From contig CAZCSK010000090.1 of NCBI GenBank assembly GCA_964501265.1, positions 1-5,073 on the forward strand: a DNA stretch of 5,073 nt, written 5' to 3'. A program made the position numbers and the translations under genes. The DNA is from CAZCSK01 sp964501265. Lineage in GTDB: Bacteria > Actinomycetota > CADDZG01 > JAHWKV01. The notes below the pieces were generated by a model that was not told the origin of the DNA, did no database searches, and worked only from the letters and a program-made list of their open reading frames with translations. Shown here piece by piece: positions 1 to 5,073 of this stretch; positions within the stretch are counted from its first letter, which is position 1, and the number at the start of each line of letters is the position of its first letter.

Positions 1-2
1 TG

Positions 3-680
3 CTCAACACTTTCATCAAAGAGCAGATTCAGGACGCCATCTTCGACCTGCTCCAATGGGAGACAGGCACGTTCAGCGTGGAGGAGGGCCAAGTCTCAGA
101 TCAAGAAATTGGCCTGAGCGTCTCCGTTGAGAATCTCATCATGGAGTCGAGCCGCAGGATCGAGGAATGGGACGTGATACGGCGCAGAATCCCGAGCCTC
201 GACGTTGTCGTGCGGATGGCTCCCACGCCACCGGCCTCTATGGAAATCAACATCAAGCCCGAGGAGTGGACGCTTCTGGTACTTAGCGATGGCCAGAGGA
301 CAGTGCGCGAGATAGCCGCGGCGTCAGAGCGTCCCGAGTTCGAAGCCTGCAAGATCATCTACGGTTTGGTCTCCACCGGTTTGCTCGACGTGGCGTCAGG
401 TCGGTCCCAATTGACCTCTGAGCACACTGCGGGACCGACCATTGAGGACGTAGTCTTCGACGAAGAAACGGCTTTAGCTGCATCCGCGCCTAAAGAGCAG
501 GAATCCGCGCCCCCGCGGGCCGTAACGCCTCCGAGTCCCGCGCCTGAGCCCGTCAAACAATCCGATCCCGTCCCGACTCCCGCCCCCATAAGCGAACTCG
601 TCGAGCCGGTGCAAACTGCCGAGGGCGCGGTTGACAAAGCCACGCTCATGCGCCTGATCGCTGGCGTCCGCAAGCTTTAG
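3..680 (+). CDS. PATAN/DUF4388-domain regulatory protein, 5' partial
   Basis: The frame is open from base 3, so the true start lies upstream; the GTG at 78 is an internal valine, because the residues before it (LNTFIKEQIQDAIFDLLQWE) continue the domain. In visible-residue numbering, 1 to about 60 match the C-terminal part of a PATAN/DUF4388 domain: a helix with IFDLLQWETGTFS, then SVSVENLIMESSRRIEEW. Residues about 80-130 look like a small winged-helix-type domain (PEEWTLLVLSDGQRTVREIAAAS, then ACKIIYGLVSTGLLDV). About 75 residues rich in Pro, Ala, Glu and Ser follow, probably disordered, and a short final helix, DKATLMRLIAGVRKL (211-225). There is no signal peptide or membrane segment in the visible part, so it is probably cytosolic. 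PATAN is a protein-interaction domain named after PatA; CheY-like PATAN regulators bind the PilB motor in Synechocystis. The gene ends 5 bases before the GTPase gene and precedes pilB. A role in controlling T4P is inferred from this context. The domain call is firm, the function is not. Confidence 0.85.
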   Translation, partial: LNTFIKEQIQDAIFDLLQWETGTFSVEEGQVSDQEIGLSVSVENLIMESSRRIEEWDVIRRRIPSLDVVVRMAPTPPASMEINIKPEEWTLLVLSDGQRTVREIAAASERPEFEACKIIYGLVSTGLLDVASGRSQLTSEHTAGPTIEDVVFDEETALAASAPKEQESAPPRAVTPPSPAPEPVKQSDPVPTPAPISELVEPVQTAEGAVDKATLMRLIAGVRKL

Positions 681-685
681 CTACA

Positions 686-1222
686 ATGGCATACGTAAAC
701 GTCTTGTTGGCCGGAGGCGATGGGTCCGGCAAGACCACTTTCTTGAAAACCATCGCCGAAGTCGTCGTACTGTCGACCCACAATGCAATTATCCGCACCG
801 ACCCCAAAGCGCCTGCGGCCCGCTACAGTGAGTTTGGGCGAGTGAAGATAGATGAGGAGATCACGATGTCCGTCTACGCGCCTTCTCCGGACGCGCTGGA
901 ATCGATGCGAAAGGCCCTTGCGAGCAATATGCTTGGTGCGGTGATACTTGTCGACCGGTCGATTGAGGAAGGGTTCGATGATGCCCAACGCCTTCTCAAG
1001 ATATTCAAGACAAAGCCGAAGACACCTCTCGTGATTGCCCTGAACAGGCACAACGCTTCCGACCCGGCGGCGGAAATTGCCGGCGCTCGCAAGAGACTTA
1101 GACTCGATGAGAGCGTGCCGATCATTCTTGTAAGCGCGCTGGACCGGGGGTCTCTTCGTAATGCCTTGCTCGCGCTTCTTTTCACGGCACTCGAAAGCGC
1201 GGACACTGCAGCGGCGGTCTAG
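686..1222 (+). CDS. Small Ras-like P-loop GTPase, MglA/COG2229-like, with degenerate motifs
   Basis: This 178-residue cytosolic protein has the size of a single small-GTPase domain. Walker A is intact: G10-G-D-G-S-G15-K16-T17-T18. The strand EFGRVKIDEEITMSVYA (49-65) corresponds to the 'DFGR...DEDL..LFGTPGQ' segment of COG2229 proteins, and GAVILVDRS (84-92) is the next beta strand. The G5-like VSALDRGSLRNALLALL (149-165) matches the family's 'SCDARDRES...LLALL'. Other motifs are eroded: the TPGQ switch II motif reads APSPD (65-69), and NKxD reads N120-R-H-N123. Loss of NKxD weakens the case for guanine specificity. The start is ATG 686, five bases after the upstream stop; no Shine-Dalgarno sequence is visible, so translational coupling is likely. 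MglA-type GTPases set T4P polarity in Myxococcus, and COG2229 GTPases work with roadblock/MglB-like partners in actinobacterial conservons. No such partner is visible here, and the PATAN protein may take that place. A pilus-control role is inferred. Confidence 0.8.
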   Translation: MAYVNVLLAGGDGSGKTTFLKTIAEVVVLSTHNAIIRTDPKAPAARYSEFGRVKIDEEITMSVYAPSPDALESMRKALASNMLGAVILVDRSIEEGFDDAQRLLKIFKTKPKTPLVIALNRHNASDPAAEIAGARKRLRLDESVPIILVSALDRGSLRNALLALLFTALESADTAAAV

Positions 1223-1270
1223 ACCCGCGGGGGGCGGGGGGGTTCTCAGGCGGTCCGGGGCGCGAAGAGC

Positions 1271-1324
1271 ATGAAAGCCGGGCATATAGTGGCCGATGTA
1301 AGTCGAAAGCGAGGTTATTCTTAA
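1271..1324 (+). CDS. Possible 17-codon leader ORF before pilB
   Basis: ATG 1271 to TAA 1324 encodes MKAGHIVADVSRKRGYS. Its stop ends two bases before the pilB GTG, a geometry that allows translational coupling. The purine stretch GAAGAG (1264-1269) is only one base from the ATG, too close for a good ribosome binding site, and there is no homology I recognise. If the TATAGT at 1285 is the real promoter, this ORF is not on that transcript. It may be chance. Confidence 0.15.
   Translation: MKAGHIVADVSRKRGYS
1285..1290 (+). promoter_or_regulatory. Possible -10 box upstream of pilB
   Basis: TATAGT matches 5 of 6 positions of the sigma-70-type -10 consensus, lies 37 bases before the pilB GTG, and would place a start site near 1297. 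No acceptable -35 hexamer is seen 16-18 bases upstream, so this is only a candidate for an internal promoter that would let the motor genes be expressed apart from the regulators. Confidence 0.25.
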
Positions 1325-1326
1325 CC

Positions 1327-3006
1327 GTGAGCCAAAGGCCTAAAGCCCTCGGGGAATTGCTTCTGGAAGAGGGGCTGATCACCCAAGAGCGTCTCGCCGA
1401 AGCGAACGACCAGGCGAAGCGCGCTGGACGGACTCTTGGGCGGATTTTGATCGAGCTCGGATACCTGACTGAGGCCGACCTCTTTGCATTCCTGGCCCGA
1501 CGCATGGGTCTGGAATTCGTCGACTTGGGTGAGGCCCAGATCGATCCGGCCGCGACCAGTCTGATACCCGAAGCCCTCGCTAAGAGATACAAGGCGCTGC
1601 CCATCGGGTTCGACGATGATGGAAAGCTCGTCGTCGCTATGAGCGATCCCGCCAATGTGCTCGCGATCGACGACATCAGAGCGCTGACGGGAAAGGAAGT
1701 GCGCCCGGTGGTGGCAACCGCGGCCGACATTATGGCTGCCATTGGGCGGATGTCGCGCCTCGACAGTGCCATCGAAACCCCGGCAGCATCTGACGACACC
1801 TCGGGCGACCCGATCGATATCAGCTCAGTCACCGAAGCCTCGGACGACGCTCCGGTTGTCAGGCTGGTACACCTGATCATCACTCAAGCGGTAAGCGACC
1901 GCGCCTCCGACATTCACATCGAACCGCAGGAGCGCGATCTCCGCATTCGGTTCCGTGTTGACGGAGTGCTGCATGAAATCTTGCGACAGCCTCGGTCGAT
2001 GCAGGCGGGAGTGATTTCGCGACTCAAGATCATGGCAGAGATGGACATCGCCGAGCGACGTATTCCCCAGGACGGCCGGATGGGACTGGTCGTTCAAGGA
2101 AAGGCCATCGACCTTCGCGTCGCCAGCCTGCCAACCGTCTACGGCGAAAAAGTCGTCATGCGTATTCTGGACAAATCCAGCATTCTGCTGAAACTGGAGG
2201 ATCTAGGATTCAGCGAGGGAAACTATTCAAGATTCAAAGAGTCCTACACGAAGCCATACGGGATGATTCTCGTCACCGGGCCGACCGGTTCGGGCAAATC
2301 AACCACCCTGTACGCCACTTTGAATATTCTGAATTCGATCGACCGCAACATCATCACCGTTGAGGATCCAGTTGAGTACAGGCTCGGAGGCATCAACCAG
2401 ATCCAAACGAACGTCAAAGCGGGTCTTACATTTGCTTCGGCGCTGCGTTCGATCCTTCGAGCAGATCCGGATGTTGTTCTCATCGGTGAGGTCCGCGACC
2501 GCGAGACTGCTCAGATATCCATTGAGGCGGCCCTCACGGGCCACCTCGTGCTCACAACGTTGCACACCAACGACGCTCCCAGCGCGGTAAGCCGTCTTAT
2601 TGAAATGGGTATCGAACCTTTCCTGGTTGCATCTGCGGTCGATGCCGTGCTCGCTCAGCGACTCGCCAGAAGGTTGTGTGACAACTGCAAGGAGCCCTAC
2701 GTCCCCACGCGCGAGGCCCTGTTGGAGAACAAGTTCCCAATCGGGGATAACGATGAGATTCCCAAATTGTACCGGCCGATCGGGTGTGTAAAATGCGCCA
2801 AGACTGGTTACCGCGGGCGTCTGGCCGTGCACGAGGTTATGACAATGACCGAGGGGATCGAGCGCCTTGTAGTGGAGCGAAGGTCCACAGACGACATTAG
2901 CCGGCTTGCCGTGGAGCAGGGCATGGAGGTACTACGCTTCGACGGAATGACCAAGGTCAAATTGGGACTTACCTCGCTCGAAGAAATCCAAAGAGTCATC
3001 GTCTAG
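1327..3006 (+). CDS. pilB: Type IV pilus assembly ATPase PilB (GspE family)
   Basis: This cytosolic hexameric ATPase drives pilin polymerisation. At 559 residues it has normal PilB/GspE length. Residues 1 to about 140 are an MshEN-type N-terminal domain with two tandem repeats (LGELLLEEGLITQERL at 8-23; LGRILIELGYLTEADL at 37-52). A variable linker covers about 142-172. The N2 domain follows (SDIHIEPQERDLRIRFRVDG, 194-213), then the ATPase core: Walker A GPTGSGKS (318-325), Asp box TVEDPVEY (344-351), Walker B DVVLIGE (382-388) with E388, and His box TGHLVLTTLHTND (404-416). Four cysteines, C451/C454 and C487/C490, form the Zn-binding tetracysteine motif of PilB/GspE. The start is GTG 1327, the only in-frame start near the domain; GAGG at 1311-1314 is a somewhat distant ribosome binding site. 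A direct pilT neighbour and a downstream pilD favour T4P over type II secretion. All catalytic motifs are intact, but the Arg usually leading each MshEN repeat is replaced by A7 and T36. Confidence 0.95.
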   Translation: MSQRPKALGELLLEEGLITQERLAEANDQAKRAGRTLGRILIELGYLTEADLFAFLARRMGLEFVDLGEAQIDPAATSLIPEALAKRYKALPIGFDDDGKLVVAMSDPANVLAIDDIRALTGKEVRPVVATAADIMAAIGRMSRLDSAIETPAASDDTSGDPIDISSVTEASDDAPVVRLVHLIITQAVSDRASDIHIEPQERDLRIRFRVDGVLHEILRQPRSMQAGVISRLKIMAEMDIAERRIPQDGRMGLVVQGKAIDLRVASLPTVYGEKVVMRILDKSSILLKLEDLGFSEGNYSRFKESYTKPYGMILVTGPTGSGKSTTLYATLNILNSIDRNIITVEDPVEYRLGGINQIQTNVKAGLTFASALRSILRADPDVVLIGEVRDRETAQISIEAALTGHLVLTTLHTNDAPSAVSRLIEMGIEPFLVASAVDAVLAQRLARRLCDNCKEPYVPTREALLENKFPIGDNDEIPKLYRPIGCVKCAKTGYRGRLAVHEVMTMTEGIERLVVERRSTDDISRLAVEQGMEVLRFDGMTKVKLGLTSLEEIQRVIV

Positions 3007-3018
3007 AATGAGCGCCCC

Positions 3019-4119
3019 ATGGTATTGAGAGAGCCTTCCGAGCAACCCGTCGGGACACCCAGGATCGAGGACCTCCTCGACATCATCCTGCAAAACAACG
3101 CCAGCGACCTTCATCTGACCACCGGATCTCACCCGGTAATGCGTCTTAACGGGCGGCTTATTCGACTGGAGAACTTTCCAGCCCTCACGGGCGATCACGT
3201 TCGAGAAATGATGTATGCGATTCTCACGCAACGCCAGCGTGAGAAGTTCGAAGAAAACCTCGAGCTAGACCTTTCCTATTCCCTCCCCGGCAAGGCACGT
3301 TTTCGAGTCAACGTTTTCTTTCAACGGGATCAAATGGCGGCGGCGTTTCGCATGATACCGGTCGAGATACGGAGTCTGGCAGACCTTGGAATTCCGCCGC
3401 GGGTCGCAGAGTTCGCTCTTATGCAGCGCGGGCTTGTGCTCGTAACTGGTCCAACGGGGCAGGGAAAAACCACGACTCTGGCCTCCCTTGTGGACATCAT
3501 CAATACCGAACGCGATGTCCACATTGTGACGATCGAAGATCCCATTGAGTTCCTGCATCGGCATAAGAGGTCAATCGTCAACCAGCGCGAGGTTGGAACC
3601 GACACGTTGTCGTTTCCGAACGCGTTGCGCCACGTTCTTCGGCAAGACCCAGATGTGATCCTTATCGGCGAGATGCGTGACTTGGAAACGATTCAGATCG
3701 CACTGACCGCCGCCGAGACCGGGCACCTGGTATTTGCGACGCTGCACACGCAGGACGCGGCGCAAACAGTGGATCGCATCATCGACTCTTTTCCTCCCCA
3801 TGCGCAGGAGCAGGTTCGCACCCAGCTCTCCGGCGCCCTCATGGGAATCGTCACTCAGCAACTCCTGCCCGTTAAGGACGGTAGCAGCCGCGTCGCTGGG
3901 GTGGAGATTCTGGTCGCGACACCGGCCGTACGAAATCTCATCCGCGAGGGAAAGACTCACCAGATTTACTCCACTCTTCAGGCTGGCGGCCAGTACGGGA
4001 TGCAAACAATGGATCAGAGTCTGGCCGACCTGGTCAAGATGGGCAAGATTTCCCACGAATTGGCCGCCGAGCGCTGCCACGACTCCACAGTCTTGGAACA
4101 GCTTCTTTCAACCCGCTGA
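3019..4119 (+). CDS. pilT: Type IV pilus retraction ATPase PilT
   Basis: This cytosolic hexameric ATPase powers pilus depolymerisation and retraction. At 366 residues it has the family length and lacks the MshEN domain and tetracysteine motif of PilB. The N-terminal PAS-like domain (about 16-115) shows the PilT hallmark ASDLHLTTGSHPVMRLNG (28-45) and ARFRVNVFFQR (93-103). The ATPase core has Walker A GPTGQGKTTT (144-153), Asp box TIEDPIEF (171-178), Walker B DVILIGEMRD (212-221) with E218, and His box TGHLVFATLHTQDA (234-247). The C-terminal motif AVRNLIREGK (303-312) closely matches AIRNLIRE, which is needed for retraction in characterised PilT proteins. Walker A has Q148 and T151 where GPTGSGKS is usual; the essential G, K and hydroxyl residue remain. 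The start is ATG 3019, the first in-frame start after the pilB stop, 12 bases away, with no clear Shine-Dalgarno sequence; TTG 3025 is an alternative. An ATG at 3008 is in another frame and soon stops. Confidence 0.95.
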   Translation: MVLREPSEQPVGTPRIEDLLDIILQNNASDLHLTTGSHPVMRLNGRLIRLENFPALTGDHVREMMYAILTQRQREKFEENLELDLSYSLPGKARFRVNVFFQRDQMAAAFRMIPVEIRSLADLGIPPRVAEFALMQRGLVLVTGPTGQGKTTTLASLVDIINTERDVHIVTIEDPIEFLHRHKRSIVNQREVGTDTLSFPNALRHVLRQDPDVILIGEMRDLETIQIALTAAETGHLVFATLHTQDAAQTVDRIIDSFPPHAQEQVRTQLSGALMGIVTQQLLPVKDGSSRVAGVEILVATPAVRNLIREGKTHQIYSTLQAGGQYGMQTMDQSLADLVKMGKISHELAAERCHDSTVLEQLLSTR

Positions 4120-4133
4120 TAAACGGGCAAGAT

Positions 4134-4925
4134 TTGATCGAATTGGCCCCGGGGCTTCGTTTGTTGTTCGCCGCAATTGTCTTCTCGTTCGGGGCGGTGT
4201 TCGGAAGTTTCGCTAACGTAGTGATCTATCGGGTACCCCGGGGAGAGTCCGTAGTGAGTCCCGGTTCCCATTGTCCGAACTGTGGGCGGTCGATTGCGTG
4301 GTTCGAAAATATTCCCGTCCTTTCCTACGTCGCGCTTCGCGGTCGTTGCAAGGGATGTTCTTTGCCGATTTCTGTTCGATATCCGCTCGTGGAGGCACTA
4401 GCGGGAGCGGCCTGCGTCGTTGTGGCCCTTCGAATCGGACTCAAACCCGAATTGCCCGCGTTCTTGATGTTCATGATCACATTGATCATCCTCTCTGCGA
4501 TCGATCTCGAACATCGGCGCATTCCTAACAAAGTTCTCGGTCCAGCGTCTGCCGCCGGCGCAGCGTTGCTTGGCGTGGCCGCAGTGGTTTCTGGTTCCCC
4601 AGGCTCGCTCGCCCGGGTTGGCCTGGGCGCGGTTGCCTATGGCGTCCCGATGCTGTTGATCGCGTTTGTCGTGCCAAGGGGCATGGGCATGGGGGATGTA
4701 AAACTAGCGGCCTACCTCGGTGGGTATCTCGGCTGGTTCAGCCTGTTGCACGTGCTCGTGGGAGCCTTTCTTGGTTTCTTCCTCGGTTCGTTCATCGGCG
4801 TTGTCCTGATTGCGCTAGGCCGCAAGACCCGTAAGGACGGCATCCCATTTGGTCCTTCCATGGCTGCCGGGGCAGTCGGGGCCTTGCTCCTTGGAACCCC
4901 AATCATCAGGCTCTGGCTGGGCTGA
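4134..4925 (+). CDS. pilD: Prepilin peptidase / N-methyltransferase PilD (A24 family)
   Basis: This inner-membrane aspartic protease removes the short leader of class III prepilins and methylates the new N-terminus. The protein has 263 residues, near the family norm of about 250-290. A first membrane helix with FGAVFGSFANVVIYRVPRGE (19-38) carries the conserved GSFxNVVIYRxP motif. The cytoplasmic methyltransferase region has both cysteine pairs, C47-P-N-C50 and C72-K-G-C75. It is followed by the conserved SVRYPLVEALAG (80-91), and then several hydrophobic segments forming the peptidase. Catalytic aspartates are D124 in AIDLEHRRIP and D188 in GMGMGDVKL. The C-terminal IPFGPSMAAGA (237-247) matches the usual FGPxLAxGA. 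The start is TTG 4134, 14 bases after the pilT stop, with only a weak purine run upstream; TTG 4143 is possible, but both precede the first helix. No residue needed for either activity is missing, so it should process all T4P-like substrates of the cell. Confidence 0.95.
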   Translation: MIELAPGLRLLFAAIVFSFGAVFGSFANVVIYRVPRGESVVSPGSHCPNCGRSIAWFENIPVLSYVALRGRCKGCSLPISVRYPLVEALAGAACVVVALRIGLKPELPAFLMFMITLIILSAIDLEHRRIPNKVLGPASAAGAALLGVAAVVSGSPGSLARVGLGAVAYGVPMLLIAFVVPRGMGMGDVKLAAYLGGYLGWFSLLHVLVGAFLGFFLGSFIGVVLIALGRKTRKDGIPFGPSMAAGAVGALLLGTPIIRLWLG

Positions 4926-5015
4926 CCGTTTCAGGGCGGTACAAATGTGTGTTTCTGTGACGTTTATTAACTATTGCGAATTACATACATGTAGTTACTA
5001 AAGGAGTTTCTCACT
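4926..5015 (+). promoter_or_regulatory. AT-rich intergenic region, likely promoter of the next gene
   Basis: Base composition shifts from GC-rich coding DNA to AT-rich DNA from about 4940 to 5000. The region includes TTTATTAACTATTG and the 8-base palindrome TACATGTA (4986-4993). TTGCGA (4974-4979) and TACTAA (4996-5001) have a 16-base spacing, but that -10 would put the start site after the ribosome binding site, so I do not assign exact boxes. The only hairpin after pilD is a 4-base ACCG/CGGT stem without a T run, so no terminator is called. Confidence 0.45.
5000..5006 (+). promoter_or_regulatory. Strong ribosome binding site for the 5016 gene
   Basis: AAAGGAG is complementary to the canonical 16S rRNA tail and sits 9 bases before GTG 5016. 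It is the best Shine-Dalgarno match in the window and decides the start of the last, partial gene. Confidence 0.75.
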
Positions 5016-5073
5016 GTGACCGAGGAAGCAGTATTGACAGTTGCTGAGTCCTTCTGTTACGTTCAGTGGCCGC
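5016..5073 (+). CDS. Start of an unidentified gene, 3' partial
   Basis: GTG 5016 opens a frame that stays open to the end of the window (19 codons: MTEEAVLTVAESFCYVQWP). The start is supported by the well-spaced AAAGGAG and by the AT-rich upstream region. The residues are not enough to identify a family. There is no prepilin leader of the G-F-T-L-I-E-L type and no signal peptide in the visible part, so it does not look like the pilin itself. Because of the 90-base gap it is probably transcribed separately from the pilus operon, though read-through cannot be excluded. Confidence 0.55.
   Translation, partial: MTEEAVLTVAESFCYVQWP

Larger units (their letters stand above)
1223..1326 (+). other. 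Intergenic leader between GTPase gene and pilB
   Basis: This 104-base gap is the longest inside the operon. It opens with the palindrome CCCGCGGG (1224-1231), which runs into G tracts of 6 (1229-1234) and 7 (1236-1242), followed by GGGG at 1257-1260. It also holds a possible -10 box (1285-1290), a possible short leader ORF (1271-1324) and a GAGG (1311-1314) upstream of the pilB start. No convincing terminator with a T run is present, so read-through from the regulatory genes is likely. Confidence 0.6.

Noticed and set aside
78..680. GTG 78 as the start of the first gene
   Set aside because: The frame is open to base 3 and the residues before 78 match the PATAN domain, so 78 is an internal codon of a gene cut by the window edge.
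677..1285. Long reverse-strand ORF opposite the GTPase gene
   Set aside because: It is entirely antisense to a gene with a clear P-loop, shows no domain I recognise, and is rich in Arg and Cys as expected of a GC-rich shadow frame.
1182..1883. Reverse-strand ORF of 233 codons opposite the pilB N-terminus
   Set aside because: Low-complexity Ser/Ala/Arg composition, no recognisable motif, and antisense to the conserved MshEN domain.
1327..3006. Type II secretion GspE instead of PilB
   Set aside because: Sequence alone is compatible, but an adjacent PilT retraction ATPase and pilD indicate a type IV pilus system.
2280..3750. Repeated Walker A, Walker B and His-box segments in pilB and pilT as a recent duplication
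   Set aside because: The similarity is the ancient homology of secretion ATPases; the nucleotide sequences and flanking domains have diverged widely.
3734..4216. Plus-strand ORF spanning the end of pilT and start of pilD
   Set aside because: It overlaps two strongly supported genes in another frame, and its Arg/Trp/Ser-rich product has no recognisable domain.
4925..4940. Terminator after pilD
   Set aside because: Only a 4-base ACCG/CGGT stem with an 8-base loop and no following T run.
4945..4961. CRP-like site from TGTGT and TGTGA
   Set aside because: The two elements are direct rather than inverted repeats and do not fit the palindromic consensus.
4974..5001. TTGCGA/TACTAA as an exact promoter for the 5016 gene
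   Set aside because: Spacing is acceptable, but transcription would begin downstream of the AAAGGAG ribosome binding site.

Overview
This window is a five-gene, plus-strand run of type IV pilus (T4P) machinery and putative pilus-control genes, followed by the first codons of a sixth gene. The order is: a PATAN/DUF4388-domain protein whose 5' end lies outside the window (3-680), a small Ras-like P-loop protein related to the MglA/COG2229 GTPases (686-1222), a PilB/GspE-type extension ATPase (1327-3006), a PilT-type retraction ATPase (3019-4119), a PilD-type prepilin peptidase (4134-4925), and a new gene beginning with GTG at 5016 that runs off the end. No RNA gene, insertion sequence, CRISPR array or phage feature is visible.

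The organism is a bacterium with moderately GC-rich DNA, GTG and TTG starts and few clear Shine-Dalgarno sequences inside the operon. DUF4388 proteins with a C-terminal winged-helix-like segment, paired with COG2229-like GTPases and T4P motors, are known to me mainly from environmental non-model phyla such as Actinomycetota, Armatimonadota, Gemmatimonadota, Chloroflexota and Deinococcota. I cannot assign a phylum from this window.

By region: 1-1222 is a putative regulatory pair, separated by 5 bases and probably translationally coupled. Bases 1223-1326 form a leader containing long G tracts, a possible -10 box and a possible 17-codon leader ORF ending two bases before the pilB start. Bases 1327-4925 are three motor and processing genes with gaps of 12 and 14 bases, certainly one transcription unit. 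Bases 4926-5015 are markedly AT-rich and end in the strongest ribosome binding site of the window, so 5016 onward is probably a new transcription unit.

The genes fit one process. PilD cleaves and N-methylates prepilins, PilB powers polymerisation and PilT powers retraction. The PATAN protein and the GTPase are well placed to control when or where the motors act. PATAN proteins are known to contact PilB in cyanobacteria, and MglA-type GTPases control T4P polarity in Myxococcus; their role here is inference from context. The window contains no platform protein PilC, no pilin and no PilM/N/O/Q. The most interesting points are the PATAN-GTPase-motor linkage, the eroded GTPase signature motifs, and variant c-di-GMP-type motifs in the PilB N-terminus.
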